In this document: positions 32,592 to 43,690 of the stretch, one piece after another
Position numbering within the stretch: the first letter of the stretch is position 1
How the letters are laid out: every line of letters begins with the position of its first letter
Assembly: GCF_923868895.1 (NCBI RefSeq)
Contig: NZ_OV350343.1
Span: forward strand, 806,001-870,000
Reading direction: 5' to 3'
DNA from: Halomonas sp. TD01
GTDB lineage: Bacteria; Pseudomonadota; Gammaproteobacteria; Pseudomonadales; Halomonadaceae
DNA length: 64,000 bases
Notes under the pieces: model-generated
Told to the model about the DNA's origin: nothing
The model's input: the letters and a program-made list of their open reading frames with translations, nothing else
Database searches by the model: none
Made by a program: the position numbers and the translations under genes

Positions 32592-35135
32592 TTACAGGCT
32601 GCGCTCGACCTTAACTTGGTCGAAGACTTCGATCTTGTCGTTGACCTGAACATCGTTGTAGTTCTTCACGCCGATGCCACACTCCATACCGTTACGCACT
32701 TCTTGAACGTCATCTTTGAAGCGGCGTAGCGACTCGAGCTCACCTTCGTAAATCACAACGTTATCACGCAGTACGCGGATACGCTTGCTGCGCGATACGG
32801 TGCCTTCGACAACCATACAGCCAGCCACCGCACCAATTTTCGGCGCGCGGAACACGTCGCGTACTTCGGCCACGCCCACGATCTCTTCTTTCCACTCGGG
32901 AGCAAGCATACCGCTCATCGCCTGCTTGACCTCATCGATCAGCTGGTAGATGACGCTGTAGTAGCGCAGATCCAGACCTTCACGTTCGATGATTTCACGA
33001 GCAGCAGCGTCAGCACGGACGTTGAAGCCGACAACGATAGCTTCAGAAGCAAGCGCCAAGTTGGCATCGGTACCGGTGATACCGCCAACACCCGAGGAGA
33101 CCACGGCAACTTCAACTTCACCCGTGGAGAGCTCTTCTAGGGCACCCTTAATCGCTTCCAGCGAGCCTTGAACGTCGGCTTTCAGAACGATGTTGACCTT
33201 GGCCACTTCGTCTTGGCCCATCTGGCTAAACATGTTCTCCAGCTTGGCCTTCTGCTGACGCGCCAGGCGCACTTCGCGGTATTTGCCTTGACGGAAGTTA
33301 GCCACTTCACGGGCTTTCTTTTCATCGGCAACGACCATGAAGTCATCACCCGCATCCGGTGTACCATCCAAACCTTGGATTTCAACCGGCATAGCAGGAC
33401 CAGCGGTATCAACTTGCTTGCCCAGTTCGTTGGTAAGCGCACGAACGCGACCGTAATGCAGGCCTGCAAGAACGATATCGCCTTTCTTCAACGTTCCGTT
33501 TTGCACCAGAACGGTGGCTACCGGACCGCGACCTTTATCAAGACGCGATTCGACAACAACACCTTTACCAGGCGCAGAAGGCACAGCCGTCAGTTCGAGT
33601 ACTTCAGACACTAGCTGAATAGCTTCCAGCAGCTCTTCGATACCTTCGCCGGTATGTGCGGAGACATGCACAAACTGAGTATCGCCGCCCCACTCTTCGG
33701 AGATCACACCATGCTGTGAAAGCTCATTCTTAATGCGATCCAGATCGATGCCTTGCTTGTCGATCTTGTTCACCGCCACCACCATAGGTACTTCAGCAGC
33801 TTTGGAGTGCTCGATCGCTTCAATCGTCTGAGGCATCACGCCGTCGTCAGCAGCAACAACCAGGATAACGACGTCAGTCGCTTTAGCACCGCGGGCACGC
33901 ATTGCGGTAAACGCTGCGTGGCCGGGGGTATCCAGGAAGGTAACGCCGCCGTGGTTGTCTTCCACATGGTAAGCACCGATGTGCTGAGTAATACCACCCG
34001 CTTCGCCAGTGGCGACTTTCGCGCGACGGATATAATCCAGCAGTGATGTTTTACCGTGGTCAACGTGGCCCATCACGGTGACTACCGGTGAACGGGTGAT
34101 CTCTTCGCCTTCGTAGGAGATGCCTTCCAGCATTTCCGTTTCCAGCGCATCGTCTTTCACCAATTTGACCTTGTGGCCCATCTCTTCCACAACGATGGCC
34201 GCAGTATCCTGGTCAATCGTTTGGTTGATGGTCACGGCCGCGCCCATGTTGAACATGGCCTTGATCACTTCATTGGCTTTGATCGACATTTTGTCGGCCA
34301 GCTCAGCAACGCTGATCGACTCAGGGATCGAGACTTCGCGCACGATCGGCTGGGTCGGCTTTTGGAAAGCATGCTTGCCGTTGCCGCTCTGGCTGGCACC
34401 ACCACGGCGACCGCCGCGGCGCTCGGCACGCTTTACTTTCTTGCCGCCGCCACCGCGCTTACGCTCTTCGCGATCACCACGATCATCCTCGTCATCACGG
34501 CCTTTTTTCTTCGCCGCTGCCTTTTTAGGAGGCGCTGTACGACGATCTGTGCGTCCCTCTTTAGGCGGCGCAGGCGGTAGATCATCAGGTGCCGGCGTGT
34601 CATCGATTTGAAGCTCAGGCACAGCGATATTGGGCACTTCAGCCGCTTTTGCCTTGGCTTTTTCTTCCTCAGCTTTACGTGCGGCATCTTCTGCTGCTTT
34701 CGCTTTAGCAGACGCGGCCTTCTCTTCAGCTTCGCGAACATCGCGAGCTTTACGCTCGGCTTCCGCTTCTGCCATATCACCTACCAACTGACGCGGGCCA
34801 GAATGCTTAGGCTCGGGAGCTTTCGGCTTATCGTCTTCAGCGCTTTTAACGTACGTTTTCTTCTTACGTACCTGCACTTCGATCGTTTTGCCACGCTCGC
34901 CAGTTTTAATACGGCTGCGGGTTTTGCGCGTCAGCGTAATGCGGTTTTTGCTAGCATCGCTGTCACCGCCGCCATGACTTTTCTTCAAAAAGCTTAGCAG
35001 CGTTTGCTTATCGTCTTCAGACACAGCGTCGCCTTCTGACGCATGCTTTAAACCTGCTTCTTTCATCTGTTCCAATAGGCGGGGCACATCACGGCCCACC
35101 TTTACTGCAAAATCTTTAACTGTCATATCTGACAT
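32592..35135 (-). CDS. infB: translation initiation factor IF-2
   Basis: GTPase that brings fMet-tRNA to the 30S subunit. 847 residues: N-terminal IF2-N helix domain ([20 protein letters not shown]), a long charged lysine/alanine/glutamate-rich linker with a highly basic stretch at about 200-250, a second IF2-N module (about 265-315), then G1 GHVDHGKT (356-363) and the C-terminal domains. Linker composition is normal for the family. Confidence 0.97.
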   Translation of the reverse strand: MSDMTVKDFAVKVGRDVPRLLEQMKEAGLKHASEGDAVSEDDKQTLLSFLKKSHGGGDSDASKNRITLTRKTRSRIKTGERGKTIEVQVRKKKTYVKSAEDDKPKAPEPKHSGPRQLVGDMAEAEAERKARDVREAEEKAASAKAKAAEDAARKAEEEKAKAKAAEVPNIAVPELQIDDTPAPDDLPPAPPKEGRTDRRTAPPKKAAAKKKGRDDEDDRGDREERKRGGGGKKVKRAERRGGRRGGASQSGNGKHAFQKPTQPIVREVSIPESISVAELADKMSIKANEVIKAMFNMGAAVTINQTIDQDTAAIVVEEMGHKVKLVKDDALETEMLEGISYEGEEITRSPVVTVMGHVDHGKTSLLDYIRRAKVATGEAGGITQHIGAYHVEDNHGGVTFLDTPGHAAFTAMRARGAKATDVVILVVAADDGVMPQTIEAIEHSKAAEVPMVVAVNKIDKQGIDLDRIKNELSQHGVISEEWGGDTQFVHVSAHTGEGIEELLEAIQLVSEVLELTAVPSAPGKGVVVESRLDKGRGPVATVLVQNGTLKKGDIVLAGLHYGRVRALTNELGKQVDTAGPAMPVEIQGLDGTPDAGDDFMVVADEKKAREVANFRQGKYREVRLARQQKAKLENMFSQMGQDEVAKVNIVLKADVQGSLEAIKGALEELSTGEVEVAVVSSGVGGITGTDANLALASEAIVVGFNVRADAAAREIIEREGLDLRYYSVIYQLIDEVKQAMSGMLAPEWKEEIVGVAEVRDVFRAPKIGAVAGCMVVEGTVSRSKRIRVLRDNVVIYEGELESLRRFKDDVQEVRNGMECGIGVKNYNDVQVNDKIEVFDQVKVERSL

Positions 35136-35161
35136 AGTGACCCTCCTCAGCCCGTGACCTT

Positions 35162-36676
35162 TTACTGTGTGTTCGAATCCGATACGCCATCGTCTTCAAA
35201 CCAGGGCGCACGGGCAGTCATGATCAGTGCCGCTGCGCGCGCTTCGTCCAACTCCTCGATATCGACCAGATCGTCGACAGACTGCTCGGCGAGATCTTCC
35301 ATGGTGACGATGCCTCGACTAGCCAGAATGAAGGCCAGGTGGCGCTCCATGCCGTCCATGTCCAGCAAATCGTCTGCTGGTTGGGCACCGTCTAGCGCTT
35401 CCTCCGAGGCAATCGCCATCGTCAGCAGCTCGTCTTTCGCTCGTGCGCGCAGCTCTTCCACCAAATCTTCATCGAACTCTTCGATTTCGAGCATCTCTTC
35501 AAGCGGCACGTAGGCAACTTCTTCCAGGGTGGTAAACCCTTCTTCTACCAATAGGCGGGCAACATCTTCGTCCACTTCCAGGTGCTGAACAAAGGAGTCC
35601 ACCAGGCTATCAATTTCCTGCTCACGCTTTGACTCAGCTTCATCTTCGGTCATCACGTTAATGCGCCAGCCGGTTAGCTCAGAGGCTAAGCGCACGTTCT
35701 GGCCGCTACGACCAATGGCCTGAGCCAGATTGTCTTGAGCAACGGCCACATCCATGGCGTGAGCATCTTCGTCAACCAGGATAGACGCCACATCGGCGGG
35801 TGCCATGGCATTTATCACCAACTGCGCCGGATTGTCGTCCCACAGCACAATATCGACACGCTCATTTTGCAGCTCTGACGACACTGCCTGTACGCGAGAA
35901 CCGCGCATACCAACACACGCACCAACAGGATCGATACGACGGTCGTTAGTTTTAACGGCGATTTTGGCCCGCGATCCTGGATCGCGCGCCGCGCCTTTAA
36001 TTTCAATCAGCTGTTCAGCGATTTCTGGCACTTCAATTTTGAACAGCTCAATAATGAACTCAGGACAGGTACGTGACAGTTGTAGCTGCGCACCACGCGC
36101 CTCTGGATCCACTTTCACTAACAACGCGCGTACCCGCTCATTCATGCGGTAGCGCTCACCGTGGATCATTTCGTTACGCGGCAAGAACGCCTCTGCGTTT
36201 TCGCCCAGGTCAATGATCAACCCGTCACGGGTGGTTTTCTTGACAATACCCGCCACCAACTCGCCTTCGCGGTCGGCGTACTGACGAACAACTTCAGCGC
36301 GTTCGGCTTCACGTACCTTTTGAACGATGACCTGCTTTGCTGTTTGCGCAGCGATACGGCCAAACACGGCATTTTCAATCTTTTTCTCAACCACATCGCC
36401 TAGTTTAAGCGGCGGATCACGCTGCTCGGCGATGGTTTCTTTGATTTCATAATCAGGTGTTTCAAATTCGTCATCTTCGACAACGGTCCAGTAGCGGAAC
36501 GTATCGTAGTCGCCCGTGCGGCGATCGATATGCACACGCACATTGGCTTCTTCTTGATCAAAACGCTTGCGTGACGCGCTGGCTAGCGCGGCTTCAACCG
36601 CTTCAAAAATAACATCGCGGGGGACGCCTTTTTCGTTAGAGATCGCGTCCACGACCATTAAAATTTCTTTACTCAT
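35162..36676 (-). CDS. nusA: transcription termination/antitermination protein NusA
   Basis: Elongation factor acting in pausing, termination and rRNA antitermination (the boxA sites at 2060 and 4220 belong to that system). 504 residues: NTD, S1 ([29 protein letters not shown]), two KH domains ([24 protein letters not shown]) and two acidic C-terminal repeats that bind RNA polymerase alpha. Confidence 0.97.
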   Translation of the reverse strand: MSKEILMVVDAISNEKGVPRDVIFEAVEAALASASRKRFDQEEANVRVHIDRRTGDYDTFRYWTVVEDDEFETPDYEIKETIAEQRDPPLKLGDVVEKKIENAVFGRIAAQTAKQVIVQKVREAERAEVVRQYADREGELVAGIVKKTTRDGLIIDLGENAEAFLPRNEMIHGERYRMNERVRALLVKVDPEARGAQLQLSRTCPEFIIELFKIEVPEIAEQLIEIKGAARDPGSRAKIAVKTNDRRIDPVGACVGMRGSRVQAVSSELQNERVDIVLWDDNPAQLVINAMAPADVASILVDEDAHAMDVAVAQDNLAQAIGRSGQNVRLASELTGWRINVMTEDEAESKREQEIDSLVDSFVQHLEVDEDVARLLVEEGFTTLEEVAYVPLEEMLEIEEFDEDLVEELRARAKDELLTMAIASEEALDGAQPADDLLDMDGMERHLAFILASRGIVTMEDLAEQSVDDLVDIEELDEARAAALIMTARAPWFEDDGVSDSNTQ

Positions 36677-36746
36677 GCGTTTGCCTCGCCAGAAAACCTG
36701 TCCTTTTGTGCATCATCCCGGCAGCCTGCCGGAAGCCGCCACCCGT

Positions 36747-37208
36747 TTATTCGTCGAATTGCGGGACGACGTGCGCAGAATCGATGCTTTCGATTGGAAA
36801 ACAGAACTCTTCGCCATCCAGCTGTAGCAGTACCTCATCGCCTTCGACACCAGCGAGAAGGCCTTGATATTTACGCCGTCCATCAAAAGCCACGCGCAAT
36901 TTGAGCGCTACGTGGTGGCCTTGATAACGAATAAATTGATCCAGGGTATATAAGGGACGTGCCATACCGGGCGACGAGACTTCCAAGCGGTATTCGCCAG
37001 GAATAGGGTCTTCCACATCCATAACGGCACTGACTTGGCGACTAATATCAGCGCAGTCTTCCACGCTGACGCCGCTTTCGCGTTCGATATAAATCACCAG
37101 CCGCGAATGCTTGCCCTGGGAAAGATGGTCGATACCCCATAGCTCAAAACCCATAGCGGCTACGACAGGTTCGATCAGCGCGTGAAGCGCAGCGTGTTTT
37201 GTGGCCAC
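36747..37208 (-). CDS. rimP: ribosome maturation factor RimP
   Basis: Needed for 30S assembly. 153 residues with GFELWGIDHL, VEDCADISRQVSAVMDVEDPI, YRLEVSSPGMARPL and RRKYQG segments typical of the family. The start is taken as GTG at 37208, because TAGGAG lies eight bases before it and the protein then starts where the family does; the frame is open 51 codons further but that part is not conserved. Confidence 0.94.
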   Translation of the reverse strand: MATKHAALHALIEPVVAAMGFELWGIDHLSQGKHSRLVIYIERESGVSVEDCADISRQVSAVMDVEDPIPGEYRLEVSSPGMARPLYTLDQFIRYQGHHVALKLRVAFDGRRKYQGLLAGVEGDEVLLQLDGEEFCFPIESIDSAHVVPQFDE

Positions 37209-37360
37209 AGACAAAGCTCCTATAGCCGTTGCATCAGGCACCTGGCCAGGAGTTGAATGAAAAGCTAGGTGGCTGATTGGCGTTACCCGGAAATGTGTCT
37301 CTGGCAATTCGGAAGACATCCGCTCTGGAGACACTCTTGGCTCTCGAAAAGCTACTAACA

Positions 37361-37388
37361 AAAAGCCCCTTCACAGGAAGGGGCTTTT
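37361..37388 (-). terminator. terminator between tRNA-fMet and rimP
   Basis: Perfect 12-bp stem AAAAGCCCCTTC (37361-37372) and GAAGGGGCTTTT (37377-37388), loop ACAG; T residues follow on both strands. It would separate the tRNA transcript from the rimP-nusA-infB operon. Confidence 0.85.
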
Positions 37389-37505
37389 CGAAAGAAACCT
37401 GTAATACCACCTAATAACATGCTTCGGCTTTCGCCGCCGTCCAATCATCATCGAGATTAACTAATATCAAGACTTATTTGGACAATTAATCATGCTACTA
37501 GTAAA

Positions 37506-37582
<77 letters not shown>

Positions 37583-37748
37583 TCAATCTAGGTCGACGAT
37601 AATAGACACTTGAATCACTTTCGTCAACCTTTCTTTTCAAGTGCGTTTTTCGTCTTAGGTGCCAATCCCTACTTTTTTGACAAAAGCTCATTTAATGAAG
37701 CTTATTTGACAAAATAACTCTGGGAAGCTGGTAAACCAGCAAAACAGA

Positions 37749-37835
37749 TGGTGCCGAAGGCGGGACTTGAACCCGCACGACCATACGGTCACTACCCCCT
37801 CAAGATAGCGTGTCTACCAATTCCACCACTTCGGC
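37749..37835 (-). tRNA. tRNA-Leu (anticodon GAG)
   Basis: 87-nt class II tRNA with a long variable arm. The acceptor GCCGAAG pairs with CTTCGGC, the anticodon stem-loop is CTATC-TTGAGGG-GGTAG, and CCA is encoded. It lies between secG and tRNA-fMet. Confidence 0.95.
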
Positions 37836-37869
37836 AACAGGGGAGGCTAAAAAAAGCAGTATCAATATG

Positions 37870-38229
37870 TTACTCGCTGCTTTCCTCTAGCACTGGCGCG
37901 GTATTATCCATACTTGCAGGGCCATCGTCAAGCGTTGGAATATTGCGCTGCTGCTCAATTAGCCGAGAATCGGGGATACCAGCCTCGGGCGCTTGTCCTG
38001 CCTGGGTCGCAAAATAAGCCAACGCCATTGAGGTAACAAAAAAGCCGGCGGCTAAAAGCCCCGTTGCGCGGGACAAAAAGTTACCGCTACCCCGCGAACC
38101 AAACACAGTTTGCGATGCACCGCCACCAAAGGCAGCACCAGCTTCAGCACCTTTACCCTGCTGAAGCAGGATGAGCACAACCAAGGCGATCGCAATCACC
38201 ACGTGAACCATAAGAATTGCAACTTGCAT
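37870..38229 (-). CDS. secG: protein translocase subunit SecG
   Basis: Small auxiliary subunit of the SecYEG channel. 119 residues with two membrane helices (about 3-20 and 56-74) around the conserved LLQQGKGAEAGAAFGGG and the FLSRAT segment; the C-terminal tail is polar. Four bases after tpiA, same strand. Confidence 0.95.
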   Translation of the reverse strand: MQVAILMVHVVIAIALVVLILLQQGKGAEAGAAFGGGASQTVFGSRGSGNFLSRATGLLAAGFFVTSMALAYFATQAGQAPEAGIPDSRLIEQQRNIPTLDDGPASMDNTAPVLEESSE

Positions 38230-38233
38230 GGGA

Positions 38234-38983
38234 TTATCCTGCTGACTGACAAATGGCGTAGAAATCGTCGGTTTTGAGCGAAGCGCCGCCCACTAAACCG
38301 CCGTCGATATCCGGCTGAGCGAGCAGCTCAGCCGCATTGTTTGCATTCATGCTGCCGCCGTAAAGCAACTTAAGCTGCTCGGCTAGCGTTTTATCAAACC
38401 CAGCTTGGTAGGTACGAATACCAGCCATCACTTCCTGAGCCTGCTCGGGCGTTGCTGTGCGCCCAGTCCCAATTGCCCATACGGGCTCATAGGCAATGAC
38501 AATCTTAAGCCGCTGAGCTGGCTCTAAACGCGCCATTGCATAGCCAACTTGCCGCAACACAACATCCATAGTGCTACCGGCATCGCGTTCCTCTAAGGTT
38601 TCACCAACACAAAGAATCGGCGTTAGGCCGACATCAAGTGCGGCTACCAAGCGGTCAAACACCTGCTCGTCGCCTTCTTTATAAAGCTGGCGACGCTCAG
38701 AGTGCCCGACCAGCACATAGCCCACATCAAACTCTTTAAGCATACGCCCACTGATTTCACCCGTATGCGCACCCGAGTGTTGAGGATTGAGCGTCTGCGC
38801 TCCTAACTGTAACGGCGTATTTTGGAAAGCACTGCGCGCTGCTTCCAAATAGGGAAACGGCGGAATAACAACAACGTCGATATCAGTAGGCAGCTTAGCC
38901 GCGGTGAAGGCGTCTCCAAACGCTTGAATCAACGCCGTGGAACCGTTCATTTTCCAGTTACCGGCAATTAATGGCGTACGCAT
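38234..38983 (-). CDS. tpiA: triose-phosphate isomerase
   Basis: Interconverts dihydroxyacetone phosphate and glyceraldehyde 3-phosphate. 249 residues: GNWKMNGS (catalytic Lys), VGHSERR (His), AYEPVWAIGTGRTA (Glu and loop 6) and LYGGSMNANN phosphate-binding motif. Normal length. Confidence 0.98.
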   Translation of the reverse strand: MRTPLIAGNWKMNGSTALIQAFGDAFTAAKLPTDIDVVVIPPFPYLEAARSAFQNTPLQLGAQTLNPQHSGAHTGEISGRMLKEFDVGYVLVGHSERRQLYKEGDEQVFDRLVAALDVGLTPILCVGETLEERDAGSTMDVVLRQVGYAMARLEPAQRLKIVIAYEPVWAIGTGRTATPEQAQEVMAGIRTYQAGFDKTLAEQLKLLYGGSMNANNAAELLAQPDIDGGLVGGASLKTDDFYAICQSAG

Positions 38984-39063
38984 CGATTATCCTCACTCAA
39001 GGTGGAGCGAAATGGTATAGGAGCGGCCTTGTCAAGACAACCGCTGATATACAGGTTAGTTAG

Positions 39064-39215
39064 TTAGAGGCGCTGGCAAGCCCGCCCATCTACCATCACA
39101 CGAATTAGCGGCTCAGCGCCCGACAGCCGAAGCAGCGCTCGCAACCTGGGCACCCAAGCCCATTTTCAAGTGCAGCAACCACTTCTTGTAAGGCTGTACC
39201 GTCACGAAGTCATCT
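39064..39215 (-). pseudogene. glmM: glmM remnant (phosphoglucosamine mutase, C-terminal fragment)
   Basis: On the minus strand 39135-39085 encodes LLRLSGAEPLIRVMVDG, the phosphate-binding signature of phosphoglucosamine mutase (family form RVLLRxSGTEPLIRVMVEG), with the usual Thr changed to Ala. The frame closes six codons later, before the normal C-terminus. Upstream, another frame reads ALQEVVAALENGLG, which looks like the preceding GlmM helix after a frameshift. The remaining ~400 codons are absent. The place between folP and tpiA is where intact glmM sits in Pseudomonas. The upstream limit is approximate. Confidence 0.75.
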
Positions 39216-40119
39216 CCTTATTTAGCGGCGGCTCGCAGCCTTCCTGAAGCACCGCCCATGCCATATTAACGGCATCTACCGTGGGCCCCACATCATGTAC
39301 ACGCAAAATATTGGCGCCACGTTCGACCGCCATGGCCGCTAACGCAAGACCACCGGCCAAGCGTTCTTCCACTGGACGGCCCAATACTTTGCCAATCATG
39401 CTTTTCCTCGACATGCCCACTAACAGCGGTAACTCCAGTGTCTGAAGTTCATCCATGTATTTCAGCAGACGTAAGTTATGCTCAATGGTTTTGCCAAAAC
39501 CAAAGCCAGGATCCACCAGCAGACGGCTACGACGAATTCCAGCAGCCTCACACGCCGCTATACGCTCAGCAAGATAGTCGGCAACCACTCGCTCAACTGG
39601 CTGACCGTAATACGGCGACTGCTGCATATCCTGAGGCTCGCCCTGGCGATGCATTAAGCAAACCGGCAGACCAGTACTTGCCGCAGCGCCCAGCGCACCC
39701 TCACGCTCTAGCGCTCGCACATCGTTAATCATACCAGCGCCAAGCGCGCTTACTTCGCGCATGACGGCGGGACTGCTGGTATCCACTGACACCAGCGCAT
39801 CTAGCTCGCGCACCAACGCTTCAACCACAGGTGCCACGCGGTCTAATTCTTCTTGCTCTGATACAGGGCTAGCCCCGGGGCGTGTCGACTCCCCACCCAC
39901 GTCAATCATCGCCGCACCTTCCGCCAGCATTCGCTCAGCATGGTGCAGTGCACTATCCAATCCAACGTGCTGCCCACCATCAGAGAAGGAGTCCGGAGTA
40001 ACATTCAGAATACCCATTACCCGTGGGAACGAAAGATCTAGCGAATGGCGCCCACAGCGCAAGTGATATGCGCTATCCGCTACCCGAGAAGGCGATGAAG
40101 AGTCAACTATCGGTTTCAT
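39202..40119 (-). CDS. folP: dihydropteroate synthase
   Basis: Condenses the FolK product with p-aminobenzoate; target of sulfonamides. 305 residues with MGILNVTPDSFSDGG, IDVGGESTRPGA, DPGFGFGKT and GMSRKSMIG motifs and IRVHDV near the end. The first ~30 residues before PRVMGILNV are longer than in E. coli, so the exact start could lie further in. It follows ftsH as in other gammaproteobacteria and is followed by the glmM remnant. Confidence 0.95.
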   Translation of the reverse strand: MKPIVDSSSPSRVADSAYHLRCGRHSLDLSFPRVMGILNVTPDSFSDGGQHVGLDSALHHAERMLAEGAAMIDVGGESTRPGASPVSEQEELDRVAPVVEALVRELDALVSVDTSSPAVMREVSALGAGMINDVRALEREGALGAAASTGLPVCLMHRQGEPQDMQQSPYYGQPVERVVADYLAERIAACEAAGIRRSRLLVDPGFGFGKTIEHNLRLLKYMDELQTLELPLLVGMSRKSMIGKVLGRPVEERLAGGLALAAMAVERGANILRVHDVGPTVDAVNMAWAVLQEGCEPPLNKEMTS

Positions 40120-40170
40120 GCTGCGGCCTGCTAAAAGAAAAACGTGTCTGCAATTGCTTCACAGCATAAC

Positions 40171-40199
40171 AAAAAGGCGCCCCATGATGGGACGCCTTT
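40171..40199 (-). terminator. terminator between ftsH and folP
   Basis: AAAGGCG and CGCCTTT arms with inner CCC/GGG pairs and a T run on the minus strand. It suggests that folP is not only served by the ftsH promoter. Confidence 0.7.
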
Positions 40200-40225
40200 A
40201 CTAACATCACTAGCACTCACACTTC

Positions 40226-42232
40226 TTAAGGGCCTGCGGGGCCGCCTAGCGGGTCAGAAGGACGGCGGCGTGGCTCGCCGTCATCTTCTTCGCCATCATC
40301 GCCAGACGCACCAGGAGGGGTGCCGGCATCATCGGCTTTTTCTCCGACCTTTTCGTCAGGCTTGTCATCGCTAACACGCGTGCCGCCACCTGATGAATCA
40401 CCGTCGTTCCAGCCCTCTGGCGGACGCGGATCGCGCCCTTCCATAATATCTTTCAACTGATCGGCATCGATGGTTTCGTACTTCATCAGCGCTTCGGCCA
40501 TAGCGTCTAGCTTATCGCGGTTATCTTCCAAAATCTGACGCGCTTGCTCGTAACACTCATCGATAATCTTGCGCACTTCTTTATCGAGACGAGAAGTGGT
40601 TTCGCCAGACTTCAGCTTACCGCCACTCTGACCAGGGCCTCCGAGGAATTGATGAGACTCATCCTCGTCATACATAATCGGGCCCATTTCATTTGACAGC
40701 CCCCACTTAGCGACCATGTTATGGGCGAGCTCGGTGGCACGCTTGATATCGTTTGAAGCACCAGTGGTCACACCGTTAGCACCCAGCGTCATCTCTTCGG
40801 CAATACGGCCACCGAACAGCGAGCAGATTTGGCTGAGAATTTGCTGACGCGACAAACTATAACGATCTTCTTCCGGCAAGAACATCGTGACACCCAGCGC
40901 ACGACCGCGCGGGATGATCGTCACTTTGTAAACAGGATCATGCTCAGGCGCTACCAAGCCAATAATGGCATGACCTGATTCATGATATGCCGTGTTGAGC
41001 TTCTCTTTATCGGTCATGACCATCGATTTGCGCTCAGCGCCCATCATGATCTTGTCTTTAGCGAGTTCCAGCTCTTCCATGGCAACCAGGCGTTTGTTAC
41101 GACGGGCTGCAAACAGTGCGGCCTCGTTGACCAAGTTCGCAAGGTCCGCACCAGAGAAGCCTGGCGTACCGCGCGCAATCAGCTGCGGCTTAACATCATC
41201 AGCCAGCGGCACTTTGCGAAGGTGAACACCCAAAATGTGTTCACGACCACGAATGTCCGGCAGGCCAACCGTTACTTGACGGTCGAAACGACCTGGACGC
41301 AGCAGCGCAGGATCAAGAACATCGGGGCGGTTAGTGGCCGCGATGACGATGACACCTTCATTAGCTTCGAAGCCATCCATCTCTACCAGCAACTGGTTGA
41401 GTGTCTGCTCACGCTCATCGTTGCCGCCGCCCATACCAGCACCACGTGAACGGCCAACCGCATCAATTTCATCAATAAAGATAATGCAAGGCGCTTGCTT
41501 CTTGGCTTGCTCAAACATGTCACGAACACGAGAAGCACCAACGCCCACAAACATTTCGACGAAGTCGGAACCTGAGATAGAGAAAAACGGCACTTTAGCT
41601 TCGCCCGCGATGGACTTAGCCAGCAGCGTTTTACCCGTTCCTGGCGGGCCTACCATCAATACACCACGGGGGATTGTGCCACCCAGGCGCTGGAATTTAG
41701 TAGGGTCGCGCAAGAAGTCTACAAGTTCTTCAACTTCTTCTTTTGCCTCATCGCAACCTGCCACATCGGCAAATGTTGTCTTAATCTGATCCTGGGAAAG
41801 CAGCTTAGCTTTCGACTTACCGAAGCTCATCGGGCCGCCTTTGCCGCCACCAGCACCACCCTGCATCTGGCGCATGAAAAACATAAAAATGGCCAGGATA
41901 AGCAAAATCGGGAAGCTCGCAATCAGCAAACGCGTCCAGATGCTTTGCTGCTCAGGCTCTTTACCGACAACGGTCACATTGTTACTTAGCAGATCATCCA
42001 TCAGTTTAGGATCTTCCGCCGATGGGCGAATGGTCTGGAACTGAGAACCGTCCGTACGCTCACCAGTGATGGTATAGCCATCAATCGTGACACTACGTAC
42101 CTGCTGATTTTGCACCTGCTGCACAAACTGAGAGTAGTTGGTGGTTTGCGGTGCGCTTTCCGTACTGAAATTGTTGAACACTGTCAGTAGAACGGCCGCG
42201 ATGACCAACCACAGAATCAGGTTCTTCGCCAT
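40226..42232 (-). CDS. ftsH: ATP-dependent zinc metalloprotease FtsH
   Basis: Membrane-anchored hexameric AAA+ protease degrading sigma32, LpxC and damaged membrane proteins. 668 residues: N-terminal helix (about 4-20), periplasmic domain, second helix (about 102-120), Walker A GPPGTGKT (195-202), Walker [10 protein letters not shown], second region of homology, and zinc site HESGH near residue 418. The C-terminal tail is long, acidic and Gly/Pro-rich. The start MAKNLILW at 42232 matches E. coli; a TTG three codons upstream is less likely. Confidence 0.96.
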   Translation of the reverse strand: MAKNLILWLVIAAVLLTVFNNFSTESAPQTTNYSQFVQQVQNQQVRSVTIDGYTITGERTDGSQFQTIRPSAEDPKLMDDLLSNNVTVVGKEPEQQSIWTRLLIASFPILLILAIFMFFMRQMQGGAGGGKGGPMSFGKSKAKLLSQDQIKTTFADVAGCDEAKEEVEELVDFLRDPTKFQRLGGTIPRGVLMVGPPGTGKTLLAKSIAGEAKVPFFSISGSDFVEMFVGVGASRVRDMFEQAKKQAPCIIFIDEIDAVGRSRGAGMGGGNDEREQTLNQLLVEMDGFEANEGVIVIAATNRPDVLDPALLRPGRFDRQVTVGLPDIRGREHILGVHLRKVPLADDVKPQLIARGTPGFSGADLANLVNEAALFAARRNKRLVAMEELELAKDKIMMGAERKSMVMTDKEKLNTAYHESGHAIIGLVAPEHDPVYKVTIIPRGRALGVTMFLPEEDRYSLSRQQILSQICSLFGGRIAEEMTLGANGVTTGASNDIKRATELAHNMVAKWGLSNEMGPIMYDEDESHQFLGGPGQSGGKLKSGETTSRLDKEVRKIIDECYEQARQILEDNRDKLDAMAEALMKYETIDADQLKDIMEGRDPRPPEGWNDGDSSGGGTRVSDDKPDEKVGEKADDAGTPPGASGDDGEEDDGEPRRRPSDPLGGPAGP

Positions 42233-42348
42233 ATCGTTCAAGGGGCTACCCTCATTACAAGAATCCGTCAGTTAACCGCTAATACTCAGACCTTACACTA
42301 GAGCTTAACGTTCAACCATTGCCAAAGCACATTTCGCTTTGGGCCATC

Positions 42349-42384
42349 TGTGTCACGTTCGTCCAATGTGCATAATGTGACACA
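42349..42384. repeat. inverted repeat between ftsH and rlmE
   Basis: TGTGTCAC (42349-42356) and GTGACACA (42377-42384) form a perfect 8-base inverted repeat with a 20-base centre. It lies in the 231-base gap after rlmE and before ftsH on the minus strand. It may be an operator or an RNA hairpin; no T tract follows closely. Confidence 0.45.
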
Positions 42385-42472
42385 ATTTACGCCTGCCTGT
42401 CTGGCAATCGTGGTGATAAATCTTTGCTATTACCCGCTAGCACGCCTATTGGCTAGCACAGGGCCACGTCTC

Positions 42473-43120
42473 TTAGCCACGAAACCCTTCCGCCAAAAAA
42501 TAGACTTCCCGCGAGCGCGCCCTCGAAGCATCCGGCTTGCGAGTCACAACACGATCAAAGCTACTTCGGAGCTCTTTCAAATAGGTATCAAATCCTTCGC
42601 CTTGGAATACCTTAGCCAGAAAACGCCCACCAGGCGGTAGCGTTTCTCGCGCAAGCTCCAAAGCGAGTTCGACAAGGTACATTGCCTGTGGCTGATCAAT
42701 CGCCGCCATACCACTCATATTGGGGGCCATGTCGGACATCACAAGGTCTACCTGACGATTTCCTAGACGCTCAAGAATCGCGTTAAGCACGCTCTCTTCA
42801 GTAAAATCGCCCTGGATAAAGTCAACGCCGGCTAGAGCATCCATCTCTAATATGTCTGACGCTATCACGACACCGTCAGGCCCCACCTTTTCTGCGGCAA
42901 TTTGACTCCACCCGCCGGGTGCAGCACCGAGATCAATCACCGTCATGCCTGGGCGAAACAGCTTATCCTTATCATCAAGTTCAAGCAGCTTGTAGCTTGC
43001 GCGGGAGCGATAGCCATCTTGCCAGCGCTGCTTTACATACTGATCGTCGAAATGTTCTTTCTTCCAGTTGTTGCTGGTCTTGCTCACTGAATGTTTACGG
43101 CTTGGGGGCTTTTGCTGCAT
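42473..43120 (-). CDS. rlmE: 23S rRNA (uridine2552-2'-O) methyltransferase
   Basis: Methylates U2552 of 23S rRNA using SAM; also called FtsJ/RrmJ, heat-inducible in E. coli. Motif [14 protein letters not shown], then SDMAPNMSG with catalytic Asp, and KVFQGEG with catalytic Lys. The start is uncertain: ATG at 43120 is used, with another ATG at 43156 and a GTG at 43087; none has a strong ribosome site. Divergent from yhbY, upstream of ftsH, as in E. coli. Confidence 0.94.
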   Translation of the reverse strand: MQQKPPSRKHSVSKTSNNWKKEHFDDQYVKQRWQDGYRSRASYKLLELDDKDKLFRPGMTVIDLGAAPGGWSQIAAEKVGPDGVVIASDILEMDALAGVDFIQGDFTEESVLNAILERLGNRQVDLVMSDMAPNMSGMAAIDQPQAMYLVELALELARETLPPGGRFLAKVFQGEGFDTYLKELRSSFDRVVTRKPDASRARSREVYFLAEGFRG

Positions 43121-43234
43121 GTGGGAATCTAACACTGGAATAAGAGATGGGCGCATTCAAGCGATTGCTTTCACTTAACGGCATTTCACCGTAAGATGGA
43201 GCGTTAAGCGCTAACCGGGATACCGCAAGATACC

Positions 43235-43561
43235 ATGAGCTTGTCACAGGCACAAAAGAAAGCATTTCGTAGCATTGGCCACCACCTTAATCCAGTGGTC
43301 ACCGTTTCTGAGAACGGCGTCTCCGAAAATTTGCTCGCAGAACTCAGCCGCGCGCTCAACGATCACGAGCTCATCAAAGTGAAGCTCGCTATTCCAGAGC
43401 GTGAAGACCGCGTCGCAATGCTCAATGAGCTGGTCGCCGACAGTAACGCTGAGCTAGTACAAACCATTGGCAAAATGGCGCTACTCTATCGCCGCAACCC
43501 AAAGGTAAATCCAAAGCTTTCCAACATCACGCGTTTTGAAAACCACCACGGGCGGCATTAA
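43235..43561 (+). CDS. yhbY: ribosome assembly RNA-binding protein YhbY
   Basis: 108-residue CRM/YhbY domain protein that associates with pre-50S subunits. Starts MSLSQAQKKAFRSIGHHLNPVV and has the GXXG-like segment VSENGVSENLL and LYRRNPK. It lies divergent from rlmE; a terminator follows. Confidence 0.93.
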   Translation: MSLSQAQKKAFRSIGHHLNPVVTVSENGVSENLLAELSRALNDHELIKVKLAIPEREDRVAMLNELVADSNAELVQTIGKMALLYRRNPKVNPKLSNITRFENHHGRH

Positions 43562-43594
43562 TCCAAGCGTGGCATGTTAAATATACGTGAATCT

Positions 43595-43629
43595 AAAAGG
43601 CCCGCGATGCAACCCATCGCGGGTCTTTT
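43595..43629. terminator. bidirectional terminator between yhbY and greA
   Basis: Long stem with arms AAAAGGCCCGCGATG (from 43595) and CATCGCGGGTCTTTT (to 43629) containing one mismatch; T residues follow on either strand. yhbY and greA converge here. Confidence 0.85.
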
Positions 43630-43690
43630 AGTGTGCTGGATAGCAGGTTTCGGGCGCCATAAAGACGCCCACCCGCTTCACAGCGATAAA

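Noticed and set aside
34120..34611. Long plus-strand frames opposite infB
   Set aside because: They are the complement of the lysine/arginine-rich IF2 linker and give repetitive Ser/Pro/Arg sequence.
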